The translations under genes and the position numbers were made by a program. This document shows positions 14,140 to 22,233 of a stretch of DNA of 23,181 bases, in pieces. Under the pieces are notes generated by a model that saw only the letters and a list, made by a program, of their open reading frames with translations, was not told the origin of the DNA and ran no database searches. The stretch comes from a virus, in the IMG/VR virus record IMGVR_UViG_3300010354_000688, positions 1 through 23,181 of that record; one strand, written 5' to 3'. Each line of letters opens with the position of its first letter. Within the stretch, counting starts at the first letter, position 1.

Positions 14140-15307
14140 AGTTAAATTCCTTCTGGTGTGATTTTTTTGAATAAAATACTAAATTTTCCTGTCTATGAAC
14201 AAATTCTCTCATTGTATAGTGTACATTATCATATCCTAAATTAATAGTGATATTAAATTTCATATTACTTTTAATAAAGGGTTTAGGTACCTTTCCGCTT
14301 AAGAACACAATTTTGGTATTTTCTGTTATAGGATTGTTTAAAGCGTTATTTCTGACAAAATCATTAAAATTTTTACCTGTATCACTGGGCAGTCTAAACA
14401 TAACTGCCATTTCGTCTGGTCTAAAATCAATACCAATTAAGAAGTCATAAATTTTTTCAATATTTTCCAATTCACTACCTCCCGGTATAACAAAAACACA
14501 GGGGTTCATGTAAATTATTAGATCGACTAGATCGCTTAGGCCGATTTTTTCCGGATTAATATGAATATTTTCGCTAGGATCCGTATCTAAGAACAATTTT
14601 GTAATAGGATTAACTTCCTCACTAGATAGATACCTATTGACATTATCGTCCCAAGTTAAAATTCCATATTTTCTGGCCTCAAACACGGTCGAAATAACAG
14701 TATTCTTGTCAATTTTGACATTTTTTTCGTCAAAATTGACAATTTTGAGGTCATTATTTTCATAGGTTATCATAGGTACATATTTTTCCACATTATCATG
14801 AATAAATTTTACCTGATTTTTATATTCTTGGAAAATTTCATCAACTTCGAATTGATATTTTTCAGTAAAGTCGATTAAAAATGATAAATTTGTCTCATTT
14901 TTAGGAAAAATCCATGATTTTTGATCTTTATCCCACAAACCTTCTACGCCGGACTGTTTTGCCTCACGAAGTTCTAATAACCATGCTTCATTATATGGAA
15001 ATTCTAATTTCCAAACTTTCCCTAGAGCGTTATCTGGTACCGTAGATAGGCGTTTAAGGTAGTTTACTACTCTTAATGGCCATTTATATATCGGATTTTC
15101 AATAGAACTAGTTATATCGAAGCCTACTGCGGTATTTAGATAACCAATATAACGTTTCAAAATCTTTACAGCCAGATTTGCCTGTTTTTCTGTTAAAGCG
15201 TTGCCGTTTAAAATTTGACTAGCAAAACTATAGATGATATTTTCATCTTTGTTTAATAGCGTGCCTTGAGATTTAGATAAAATTGAAATAAAATCTTCTA
15301 TAAACAT
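14126..15307 (-). CDS. HARP-like domain protein next to uvsW
   Basis: A 393-residue protein without Walker motifs. Residues about 99-150 (WKLEFPYNEAWLLELREAKQ through GLWDKDQKSWIFPKNETN) resemble the HARP domain of SMARCAL1-type annealing helicases: a 'f.y..e.i..lk', then 'WD...k.W.f' core. An earlier block (LTEKQANLAVKILKRY, 38-53) resembles short 'Lt.kQ' regions of phage helicase/primase-type proteins. The C-terminal third (SNMKFNITINLGYDNVHYTM) could be a degenerate RecA-like domain. It sits between uvsY and uvsW, overlapping both genes (1 and 14 bases), so it is likely a UvsW partner. The DNA-branch-binding role is inference. Confidence 0.7.
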   Translation of the reverse strand: MFIEDFISILSKSQGTLLNKDENIIYSFASQILNGNALTEKQANLAVKILKRYIGYLNTAVGFDITSSIENPIYKWPLRVVNYLKRLSTVPDNALGKVWKLEFPYNEAWLLELREAKQSGVEGLWDKDQKSWIFPKNETNLSFLIDFTEKYQFEVDEIFQEYKNQVKFIHDNVEKYVPMITYENNDLKIVNFDEKNVKIDKNTVISTVFEARKYGILTWDDNVNRYLSSEEVNPITKLFLDTDPSENIHINPEKIGLSDLVDLIIYMNPCVFVIPGGSELENIEKIYDFLIGIDFRPDEMAVMFRLPSDTGKNFNDFVRNNALNNPITENTKIVFLSGKVPKPFIKSNMKFNITINLGYDNVHYTMREFVHRQENLVFYSKKSHQKEFNFDEL

Positions 15308-15762
15308 TATATTACAATATCCTCTAATCCAGCTGTTCTAAGTTTAATAATATTGCTTAATTGCCACTGCTTGATATCTAACCCTTTGGTAATTCCTAAC
15401 CATTTATTTCCCAACATAGCAAATTCGTTGATAATTTTTTCCATATCTACAACATCTGGCTCACCTTCCACATATTTTTCGCAGTCTCTTGAGCTTAAAG
15501 CACGCTGATAGTTTTCTAAATATTTTTTAAATAATTTAGATTTAATTTGCCTTAGTTCTATGTTAAGGAATTCTAAGATTGCTTCTATTTCTTGAAGTTG
15601 GTTGAATCTATGTTCAACAATACCAGGCAGATTAGCAGAGGATTTTTCCACGTTACCGTGGATTTTAACCTCTGCTTTTGCTGAATCTAATTCTTTATAA
15701 AAGTAATCTAGACAAAGTGGAAGATTAGATATGTCTTGTGAGACTTTAGAATACCAGGACAT
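15307..15762 (-). CDS. uvsY: UvsY recombination mediator
   Basis: A 151-residue helical protein in the position expected for UvsY, downstream of uvsX. The C-terminal half has the marine-type block of a conserved Arg-Asp motif with CEKYVEGEPDVVDMEKIINE, then EFAMLGNKWLGITKGLDIKQW and IIKLRTAGLEDIVI, which I recognise as UvsY-like. UvsY loads UvsX onto gp32-coated ssDNA. T4 UvsY is 137 residues. The ATG overlaps the preceding stop (TAATG), with GAGG 7 bases upstream. Confidence 0.85.
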   Translation of the reverse strand: MSWYSKVSQDISNLPLCLDYFYKELDSAKAEVKIHGNVEKSSANLPGIVEHRFNQLQEIEAILEFLNIELRQIKSKLFKKYLENYQRALSSRDCEKYVEGEPDVVDMEKIINEFAMLGNKWLGITKGLDIKQWQLSNIIKLRTAGLEDIVI

Positions 15763-16019
15763 TAGTAATCCTCGTCTTCATCGCTCCAGTTATCATAATC
15801 TTCTTCTTCGTCCTCATCTTCTACTTCATCATTACCTAATACAAGATCGATAGCATTATCAAGATGGGCATCATAGCCTTTTAGGCCTTCTAGTGTATCT
15901 GAATCTACGTCATGTCCTTGTAAAAATTCAAGGAATTGATTGGCTGCAGTTTCTCTACTCTTTTCAGGAATATAGTCTCTAAAAGTTTCCCATACTTCAA
16001 TAATAAGTTCTTCTTCCAT
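15762..16019 (-). CDS. Small acidic protein between uvsX and uvsY
   Basis: An 85-residue protein with a compact helical head (MEEELIIEVWETFRDYIPEK, then FLEFLQGHDVDSDTLEGLKG and LDNAIDLVLGND) and a very acidic tail of Asp/Glu (about 66-85). I associate proteins of this design with this locus in marine T4-like phages. The tail may mimic DNA or the acidic C-terminus of gp32 and modulate UvsX-UvsY; this is inference. The ATG follows the uvsX TAA directly, with GAGGAA 8 bases before. Confidence 0.8.
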   Translation of the reverse strand: MEEELIIEVWETFRDYIPEKSRETAANQFLEFLQGHDVDSDTLEGLKGYDAHLDNAIDLVLGNDEVEDEDEEEDYDNWSDEDEDY

Positions 16020-17078
16020 TTATGCTTCCTCAGTTTCGTCAGGTTCTGGAGCAGTGATAGGTAATGCCGAGCTGTCCCATTCTGACATAATCAACAATAA
16101 TTTATCTTCTGTCCAATTTTTTCTAAACTCTGAAATTATTTCACCTGTCTTCTTACTTGTATATTGTAACTTATTTCCTGCTTTTGTCAACACGCCTGTT
16201 TTTTCAAAAAGATCAATAAGTCCCGAAGTAGGGTTCATTCCTGTAGAGTATGGAATTTTTACCTGTACTGATTCAAAAGGTTTAGCATACCTGGTTTTCA
16301 TAACTTTACATGCCGAACGTATACCTAGTACATCTGAAACTTTGTTACCATCTTCATCCTCTTTTAGTTTGAGTTTTTTCATGGCAACTACAATCGATGA
16401 CGCATAGATAAAGCCTTGCCCGCCACTTATTTTGTCATCTGGATCGAACATATCTTGGCTAGCATATGTATGATTTGTACAAACCAAACCTACATTAAAA
16501 GAGCCAAACATATTAACACAGTTTCGAACCAGAGCAGTAAGTGCTTTAGGCTTACGACCCATATCACCTTTCAAATCGCCTGCTTCAAACTGATTAATAT
16601 CTGTTGGAGTTAGTAACATACCTAAGCTGTCGATTACAAACAATACCTTAGGACGTTCAGTGTCTGGCATCGTTTTGTATTCTTTCATAAACTCATTAAT
16701 TGTTTTAGCTACGTCATCGATCATAGCCATATTCAATTTCAACAGTTTATCATCACTGGTATCCACACCTAGTCGCTCTAACCAATCCTTATCTAAGGCA
16801 TTTTCCGAATCCACTAAGATACAGTAAATACCCTGACTTTGTGCGTGTCTAATAATATTACCAGAACAAATATATGATTTACCTGCTCCAGATTCACCGG
16901 CAAACACGGTTACCTTACCAAGAGGAACCCCTTTGAAGAAGTCACCAGAGATGAGATAATTCAGAGCGTAATTACCAGTTGATACCCAGTCAGTTGGATC
17001 ATTGAACCCAATGCCCAATCCTTCAATCGATTTAGTTATCGATTTTCTAAACTTAGAAATGTCAAATGCTTTACCCAT
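16020..17078 (-). CDS. uvsX: UvsX RecA-like strand-exchange recombinase
   Basis: A 352-residue RecA/Rad51-fold ATPase. Walker A is GESGAGKS (61-68), the catalytic-Glu region ILVDSENALD is at 87-96, and Walker B KVLFVIDS at 144-151. It polymerises on ssDNA, with gp32 and UvsY, for recombination-dependent replication and repair. T4 UvsX is about 390 residues; this one keeps the core. AAGGAA precedes the ATG by about 9 bases. The preceding small gene ends just before it. Confidence 0.95.
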   Translation of the reverse strand: MGKAFDISKFRKSITKSIEGLGIGFNDPTDWVSTGNYALNYLISGDFFKGVPLGKVTVFAGESGAGKSYICSGNIIRHAQSQGIYCILVDSENALDKDWLERLGVDTSDDKLLKLNMAMIDDVAKTINEFMKEYKTMPDTERPKVLFVIDSLGMLLTPTDINQFEAGDLKGDMGRKPKALTALVRNCVNMFGSFNVGLVCTNHTYASQDMFDPDDKISGGQGFIYASSIVVAMKKLKLKEDEDGNKVSDVLGIRSACKVMKTRYAKPFESVQVKIPYSTGMNPTSGLIDLFEKTGVLTKAGNKLQYTSKKTGEIISEFRKNWTEDKLLLIMSEWDSSALPITAPEPDETEEA

Positions 17079-17079
17079 A

Positions 17080-17292
17080 TTATTTTATTCCTTTCGGATA
17101 TTCTTTGGGCACAACTTCAATATCAGTTCTGCCTATAGCCTTGAGCCATGTATTCAGTCTATTGATGACTGTACTATCATCTCTGGGATTATCAAAGTTA
17201 ATATTACAGTCCATAACTGTATCACCGCTTTGATCTTCACGGCTATTATAGTTTAGAGAAAAGTTCTCATTAACTTTTACAGTTTTCGCCAT
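17080..17292 (-). CDS. Conserved hypothetical small protein between gene 32 and uvsX
   Basis: A 70-residue protein (MAKTVKVNENFSLNYNSRED…). ATG 17292 is chosen because GGAG lies 6 bases before it; a longer frame from the TTG at 17304 would start inside the Shine-Dalgarno. The sequence has a beta-rich first half (DTVMDCNINF) and a helical segment (VINRLNTWLKAIGR). I recognise no domain. Its position between ssDNA-binding protein and recombinase suggests a role in recombination or annealing, which is unproven. Confidence 0.75.
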   Translation of the reverse strand: MAKTVKVNENFSLNYNSREDQSGDTVMDCNINFDNPRDDSTVINRLNTWLKAIGRTDIEVVPKEYPKGIK

Positions 17293-17304
17293 CACAATCT
17301 CCAA

Positions 17305-18273
17305 TTATTGTTGATTGCGTTTACGGATCATTGCGATAATATCTGCGGCACGACTGCTGGCATCAGAACCTTGAGCCTCTGTAGCCGGCTCTTTGTTATC
17401 TGGCTCAAATGGGGGATCATCCTGTACAGCTTCGACGGTTTTAGTTACTGGTTTAGACGCTGTTTTTTGTGTATCACCTGTAGAACTTCCACTTCCGCCC
17501 ATTCCTGCTGGTTTATAATATTGACCCCAACGTTCCATATCAAATGCTTCACCATCTACTGACGCTTCAAACATTTCCTTGATGACTTTGAGTTCAACTT
17601 CAGTTGGCTTCTTTGGTAAAAAGTCTGAAAGTTTGTACAAACCATACTGATCGATAGCTGCCTTTTCATCTGCACTTAGAGCACGTTCTCTACGAGCCCA
17701 AGTTGAAGTAGAATAATCAGCATAGCCACCTTTAGAAGTTTTTGTGATTTTAAAATCAAGACCACGAACATAATCAGTGGGCAATTCTTCAATCTCACTG
17801 TCCATCAAAGCATTTTTAACGATATTGAAAATCTGACTACCGATGATAAACCTACGGATAGGATTCTCTGGCAGTTTGTCTTCTGAAAGTTTTGTGTCAA
17901 CTACAAACCCTTGGAACAAATATGATTTTTTCTTCCAATACTTACGACCCATTTCTTCAAGTGATTTATCCTTAAACCAAGGACGAACTTCTGTTAGAAT
18001 TGGACAAGTTTCTCCCCACATTTCCATACAAGGAACCTGAACAGTAACTGGTTTTGAACTTGTTTCACCTTTTACACCTGCGAATGGAAGTTTAATCATA
18101 GCTCGTTCGAGCCAGAAAAACGTGTTATTGGAATCTCCGTCTGGAAGAAATCTAACTGTTGTAGTAGTTCCTTCAGCTATATTCCAATGAGGGAAAATCG
18201 CGTTGTCACCGGAGCTGATTTGAGTTTGTGCGCTTTGTTGAAGTTTAGCGCGGATTTCTGCTAAAGTTGCCAT
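17305..18273 (-). CDS. 32: Single-stranded DNA-binding protein, T4 gp32 type
   Basis: A 322-residue protein of the gp32 type (T4: 301 residues). A helical N-terminus MATLAEIRAKLQQ is followed by a core OB-fold with an RFLPDGD strand and an aromatic-rich FFWLERAMIKLPF region. VPCMEMWGETCP at 80-91 is the zinc-site region (C82, C90), but the CPxC second cysteine of T4 is missing. The C-terminal ~80 residues are disordered and acidic (DDPPFEPDNKEP), the usual docking tail for replication partners. A strong AGGAG lies before the ATG. A stem-loop and late-like box lie upstream in the leader. Confidence 0.9.
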   Translation of the reverse strand: MATLAEIRAKLQQSAQTQISSGDNAIFPHWNIAEGTTTTVRFLPDGDSNNTFFWLERAMIKLPFAGVKGETSSKPVTVQVPCMEMWGETCPILTEVRPWFKDKSLEEMGRKYWKKKSYLFQGFVVDTKLSEDKLPENPIRRFIIGSQIFNIVKNALMDSEIEELPTDYVRGLDFKITKTSKGGYADYSTSTWARRERALSADEKAAIDQYGLYKLSDFLPKKPTEVELKVIKEMFEASVDGEAFDMERWGQYYKPAGMGGSGSSTGDTQKTASKPVTKTVEAVQDDPPFEPDNKEPATEAQGSDASSRAADIIAMIRKRNQQ

Positions 18274-18360
18274 AATGTTATCTCCTTAATAATATGCCTT
18301 TAGTTTTTGCCTCTTTCTTTCTACCAACTGATAAAAAGAAAAACTGTGCATAACTTAATG
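18274..18360 (-). promoter_or_regulatory. Leader of gene 32 with hairpin
   Basis: This 87-base stretch between genes holds the AGGAG of gene 32 and the near end of an inverted repeat ATAAC-TTAAT-GTTAT at 18350-18364, spanning the upstream stop. T4 gene 32 is autoregulated through a structured leader; whether this hairpin has that role is inference. No perfect sigma70 promoter is seen. Confidence 0.4.
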
Positions 18361-18612
18361 TTATACACTTTTATTTATTCTGTCAACTGAATTTTGTTCT
18401 TCTTTTTGACTGATTTGCTCATTCAATAGTTTAGCGTCTCTAATTATTTGTAATATTTCATGGGGTGTTTGTTCTACGATTAAATGTTCCCCATACCCAA
18501 ATTCAATCCTTGTATAATTTAGAGGAGTAAGTTCCATTGTAATTATATCATCAAACCTAACTAAAACAGGACCTACTCCAAGTTTTAATAATGAGATAAA
18601 CTCTATATCCAT
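18361..18612 (-). CDS. Small conserved hypothetical protein
   Basis: An 83-residue protein (MDIEFISLLKLGVGPVLVRF…). Its middle, with an 'I..ME......T.I.F..G..L.VE....EI...I' pattern, vaguely resembles the small FlbD-like beta-strand/helix fold; I would not assign that. There is no Shine-Dalgarno and no clear late box. It lies 20 bases downstream of the large virion-type gene. A real gene is supported by length, composition and gap-free gene order. Confidence 0.65.
   Translation of the reverse strand: MDIEFISLLKLGVGPVLVRFDDIITMELTPLNYTRIEFGYGEHLIVEQTPHEILQIIRDAKLLNEQISQKEEQNSVDRINKSV
18372..18379 (-). promoter_or_regulatory. Late-like box (AATAAATA) upstream of gene 32
   Basis: AATAAATA on the minus strand lies inside the end of the 83-residue gene, and a start near 18366 would leave a leader of about 93 bases before gene 32. 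It is a one-mismatch fit. Chance is possible in AT-rich coding DNA. Confidence 0.35.
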
Positions 18613-18632
18613 ACGTGATTAAATATTGGGTA

Positions 18633-20621
18633 TTACATACCGGATAGCTTACGTATTCTAGCTAACTCGTCAGAAACACTTTCTCTCTTTATATCACCAG
18701 TGCCTTTACCATGTATTTTAATTTCTTGCCCAGGTGGTGTATTTTGAACTGCTAGACCATAAGCGTTGCCTTCTTCAGGTTTTTCATCCATGCCTTCTTC
18801 CGTACCTTTTTCACCCATTAGAGTTGGCTTATGTTTTGCTGCCCATTTTTGGGTTAATTTTTCCATAAATTTTTCAGCTACAGTTCTAGCATGATGTCCT
18901 ACTTCTTCGCCGTATTTTTCTTTAATTTCTTTTTCTACATCTAATAGAATACCTTCTTGCCCATTAAATGGACCAACATTAGGATTGTCACTATTGAATC
19001 TACTTTTAACCATTTCGGCCACGCGATGATAAACTTCATCCATGTTTTTATTTTCGCTTACGTTACTCATTGAATTATTAGTCCATTGATGATCGTCATT
19101 TTCTGCTGTAGGTTGTTCTGCAGGCGGAGGAGCAGGCGGAGGAGCAGAAGGCTGTTCATCTTGCGGCAACAATGCGCTCAATGGTCCTAATAAATCTGGA
19201 TATGCGTCTGTGGCCCAGTCCTTGAAAGTTTTTAATGGATCTACGCTTGCATCTAGGTCTGCCTGTGCTTTAAAATCTTTTTCTAGTTGTGGATCATCTA
19301 AACCGAATTGTTGGAAAAATTCATATGCCGTTTCAAAATCTAATTTTTGCCCAGACTGTGCCATACTGTCTAATTCTAATTTTAATGATTCTATTTGATC
19401 TGGTGTTAGTGTGCCTTCTTCTAGTGCGTTTGCCCAATCTTCAAACTTAGAAAATGCTTCTTTTTTATCTTCAACTTCGTCTGCATCAGGATCCGTTAAA
19501 CTATCGCCTGCTGCTGCGCCTGTTAAAGCGCCTAAAGGACCTCCAACTGCTGCTCCTAATGCGCCTCCTGCTAATGTTCCGAGTATTTCTTCATTGTTTT
19601 GGCCTTCTACATACTCTTCAAGGTCAACTTTTTCTTGCATAATACTATGTATCAATGGAAATAAACTTGCAAGTTCTTCGTTGAATGCTGTTTGTGTAAA
19701 TGCCTGTTTATATGTTTCCATGGTCACTGGATCTAGTTCAGCAACCATGGGCTGTTCTGTCTCTGCGAATTCTGCTACCCATGCCTCATAATGATGACGT
19801 TTGCTCAGTGCCTCTATCATGGATTTTAATTCGTGTAAACGGCCTACGGCCCTCTCTGTAATGCCGGTAGCGTCATCATGTAGTGTCTGGTGTTGAACTT
19901 TACGTTGAAATTCCTGTAACTGTGCTATCTGTTCACTCATGCGTATAATTGCCTTGCCTGCCGGATCGTGAGGAACTCCTCCGTGATCAACATGTTGTGC
20001 CATAGCAAATGCGCCTGCGGGATGAATAAAAGGATATTTAAATCTTTCTCCATCTTTGTTTTGTACGAAAATTGCCTTGATGTTTTTACGTTGGCTACGA
20101 CTACCTGCGTATGTTTCATCAACTGGACGATGATGTCTAATAATAACTTCGGTAGTTCCTCTAACTGCTCTGCTGGTTTTTGTTGAACTTTTTTCAGTCC
20201 AACGTGATTCATTCATTTGTAAAGTCATGTCATCTTCCTTGGGTGCTGTAGTTGTAGCAAGATGTTGGAAATCATTTTTATCTAGATAATTTTTTGCGAT
20301 ATCTCTAGTATCAAACCTTAGTAATCTACGCATGGCAAACATACGCATTTCTTTTAAAAAACTGTACCAAATAGTTTTAGCTTGTTTATCTTGTCCTTCA
20401 GTAATACCTTGACTGTAATAAACTTTTAATGATCCTAGGTCAGCAAGACTGATACTAACACGGCCTAAATCTATTCCTTCTTTAATAAAGTCAAAATCAA
20501 AAAACCTTGCTTCAGCAGGGTCAATTGTAACTGCTCCAGTTTCATCGCCCATTTCTAAATTACTAAATCTAGAACGGATTTTATCGAAAAGATCTTGACT
20601 GATTATTTGAATAGCTTTCAT
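18633..20621 (-). CDS. Large virion-type protein with glycine zipper
   Basis: A 662-residue protein. The N-terminal part (about 1-120) includes an IWYSFLKEMRMFAMRRLLRF block and FDTRDIAKNYLDKNDFQHLA, which I recognise from large conserved proteins of marine T4-like phages. A middle helical region (230-340) is followed by a glycine zipper (ILGTLAGGALGAAVGGPLGA, then LTGAAAGD, about 346-373), a likely membrane-interacting hairpin. Then come helical repeats, a Pro-rich linker (491-503) and a final LARIRKLSGM. A late-type box and position after terminase suggest a virion protein; a role in DNA ejection or packaging is inference. Confidence 0.7.
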   Translation of the reverse strand: MKAIQIISQDLFDKIRSRFSNLEMGDETGAVTIDPAEARFFDFDFIKEGIDLGRVSISLADLGSLKVYYSQGITEGQDKQAKTIWYSFLKEMRMFAMRRLLRFDTRDIAKNYLDKNDFQHLATTTAPKEDDMTLQMNESRWTEKSSTKTSRAVRGTTEVIIRHHRPVDETYAGSRSQRKNIKAIFVQNKDGERFKYPFIHPAGAFAMAQHVDHGGVPHDPAGKAIIRMSEQIAQLQEFQRKVQHQTLHDDATGITERAVGRLHELKSMIEALSKRHHYEAWVAEFAETEQPMVAELDPVTMETYKQAFTQTAFNEELASLFPLIHSIMQEKVDLEEYVEGQNNEEILGTLAGGALGAAVGGPLGALTGAAAGDSLTDPDADEVEDKKEAFSKFEDWANALEEGTLTPDQIESLKLELDSMAQSGQKLDFETAYEFFQQFGLDDPQLEKDFKAQADLDASVDPLKTFKDWATDAYPDLLGPLSALLPQDEQPSAPPPAPPPAEQPTAENDDHQWTNNSMSNVSENKNMDEVYHRVAEMVKSRFNSDNPNVGPFNGQEGILLDVEKEIKEKYGEEVGHHARTVAEKFMEKLTQKWAAKHKPTLMGEKGTEEGMDEKPEEGNAYGLAVQNTPPGQEIKIHGKGTGDIKRESVSDELARIRKLSGM

Positions 20622-20627
20622 AATTGT

Positions 20628-20635
20628 TATTTATT
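20628..20635 (-). promoter_or_regulatory. Late promoter box (AATAAATA) overlapping the terminase stop
   Basis: AATAAATA ends 6 bases before the ATG at 20621 and overlaps the terminase stop codon TAA (20636-20634). There is no Shine-Dalgarno before the ATG. This fits the late-box-at-start rule of the window. Confidence 0.65.
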
Positions 20636-22220
20636 AGAAGTTGCTTATGTATATAGGCAGAGGCATTTCCCATTCATCTTCTCTTTCTTCTCTAAGTTTA
20701 TCGTAAATTGCTGGATCCCAATCCTGTAATAACATGCTCATTCTAATTGCTAATAACATACCGCTGACCAAATCATCGTGTGCTGTTTCTTTAGCTTCAA
20801 AACTGATACCTTTTGCTACATATGTTTTTAATTCACTAACTAACGGTTTAGAATTTACAGAAAGGCGATTGCTTTCTATTAGGTGTTTTAACTTAGCACA
20901 GGTGCTAATTTTACTTGAATGAGTGGTATTAAAACCTTTCCTAAATCTTCGGACATGTCCTTTTTTAATAGGCTCACTGAGGAATAATCCAGGTATGCTT
21001 TCCTCTCCTATTTCATTTATGGCAACTAAAGCGGCTTCTCCAACTGTATTATTTTCTATACTGTAATAAATGTTAGGCGGTATTCCTATATGGTTAAATT
21101 TTTCTGCTATAAAATTACATAAATCTCTTAATATTCTAACCTGTCCTTGTATAGGAGTAAGGTTATGATGCCATTCGCAAACCTGGTCAAAACTAGGTAA
21201 CTCTATTATTTGTATAGCAGCATAGTCTCCTCCTGTACCTAAACTAGGGTCAAGAGCTACTATATAGGTATTTTTAACATTTACTTTTTTGTACCACCTA
21301 GCTTGGCCCATTTTCATTATAGGTTCTTTACCTTCTAATTCTGCCAATTTAATACTGTTAATAAGTGTTTCATCAAATACCAAGAACTCGCAATCGTGTT
21401 CGCGACGAAATCTTTCTTCACGAATTCTACTACGTTCTGCATTCGCCCATTTTTCATCTCTATCAGGATGTTCAGTCCAGTGTGCTCTAAATGGAAAGAA
21501 ACCGTTTCTTCCTAATTCTTGTTGGTTGCCAAATTCATCAAATCGCATGTTTGCTTCTTTCCAAATTAAAGCGAATTGATCTTCGTCTGAGTTAGGAGTA
21601 GATGTAATGATAGCTTTACCACCAGTGGCAAGTGTAGGTGAAATTGAAGTCCAAAATTCTGTAGCGATACCTGGTTCCACGAAGGCAAACTCATCAGCAT
21701 ATAGCAATGACAAGCTCATACCACGACCAGTTGTTTCTGTAGTCGTTTGAGCAACTATTCGTGATCCATTATCAAATTCTAGACTTTGTTTGTTATAACT
21801 GGTAACACCGCAGCGGATATGATCAGGGCATAATTCATAGGCATATCTAATACGCTGCATAATCTCTTGAGCACCTGTATATTTGTGTGCTGCTACAAGA
21901 ATTGTACTATCTGGTATAAACATAGCATACCACAACAAATAACCTGCTGCTGTAGTTGTTTTTCCAGTTTGGCGGGGTAATAAATTTACATTGAATCTAT
22001 GTTGATGATAACTATCTACTAATCTTTTTTGATAGTCAAAAGCTTCATAACGTAACTTACCTTTAACAGGATGTTGTATGTAGAAAAACTTGTTTAGAAA
22101 ATAATGAGGGCCTTCATGAAGGTCAGCACATTTTAATAAATCTTCAATTTGGTCATTAGTAAACTTCTGCGTGCTGTGCGCAGCTTTTACTAATTTATTA
22201 TCTATATTTTTTGATCCCAT
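20634..22220 (-). CDS. 17: Terminase large subunit, T4 gp17 type
   Basis: A 528-residue DNA-packaging motor. The ATPase domain has the adenine/Walker A region LLPRQTGKT (80-88) and Walker B LLYADEFAF (172-180). A coupling motif follows around STPNSDEDQF (207-216). The C-terminal RNase H-like nuclease has D324 in VALDPSLGTGGDY, E389 in YSIENNTVG and D482/D483 in AHDDLVSGM. T4 gp17 is about 610 residues, so this is a shorter, ordinary marine-type form. It pumps DNA into the prohead and cuts the concatemer. It has a late box 5 bases before the ATG and a terminator just upstream; the large virion gene follows with a 12-base gap. Confidence 0.95.
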   Translation of the reverse strand: MGSKNIDNKLVKAAHSTQKFTNDQIEDLLKCADLHEGPHYFLNKFFYIQHPVKGKLRYEAFDYQKRLVDSYHQHRFNVNLLPRQTGKTTTAAGYLLWYAMFIPDSTILVAAHKYTGAQEIMQRIRYAYELCPDHIRCGVTSYNKQSLEFDNGSRIVAQTTTETTGRGMSLSLLYADEFAFVEPGIATEFWTSISPTLATGGKAIITSTPNSDEDQFALIWKEANMRFDEFGNQQELGRNGFFPFRAHWTEHPDRDEKWANAERSRIREERFRREHDCEFLVFDETLINSIKLAELEGKEPIMKMGQARWYKKVNVKNTYIVALDPSLGTGGDYAAIQIIELPSFDQVCEWHHNLTPIQGQVRILRDLCNFIAEKFNHIGIPPNIYYSIENNTVGEAALVAINEIGEESIPGLFLSEPIKKGHVRRFRKGFNTTHSSKISTCAKLKHLIESNRLSVNSKPLVSELKTYVAKGISFEAKETAHDDLVSGMLLAIRMSMLLQDWDPAIYDKLREEREDEWEMPLPIYISNF

Positions 22221-22225
22221 ATTTT

Positions 22226-22233
22226 TATTTACT
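22226..22233 (-). promoter_or_regulatory. Late promoter box (AGTAAATA) for terminase
   Basis: AGTAAATA on the minus strand is 5 bases before the terminase ATG (22220), sitting between an upstream terminator and the start, with no Shine-Dalgarno. Confidence 0.6.

Noticed and set aside
19411-19791. Plus-strand Ser/Ala/Pro-rich frame
   Set aside because: It is an antisense shadow of the large virion-type gene with its low-complexity segments.
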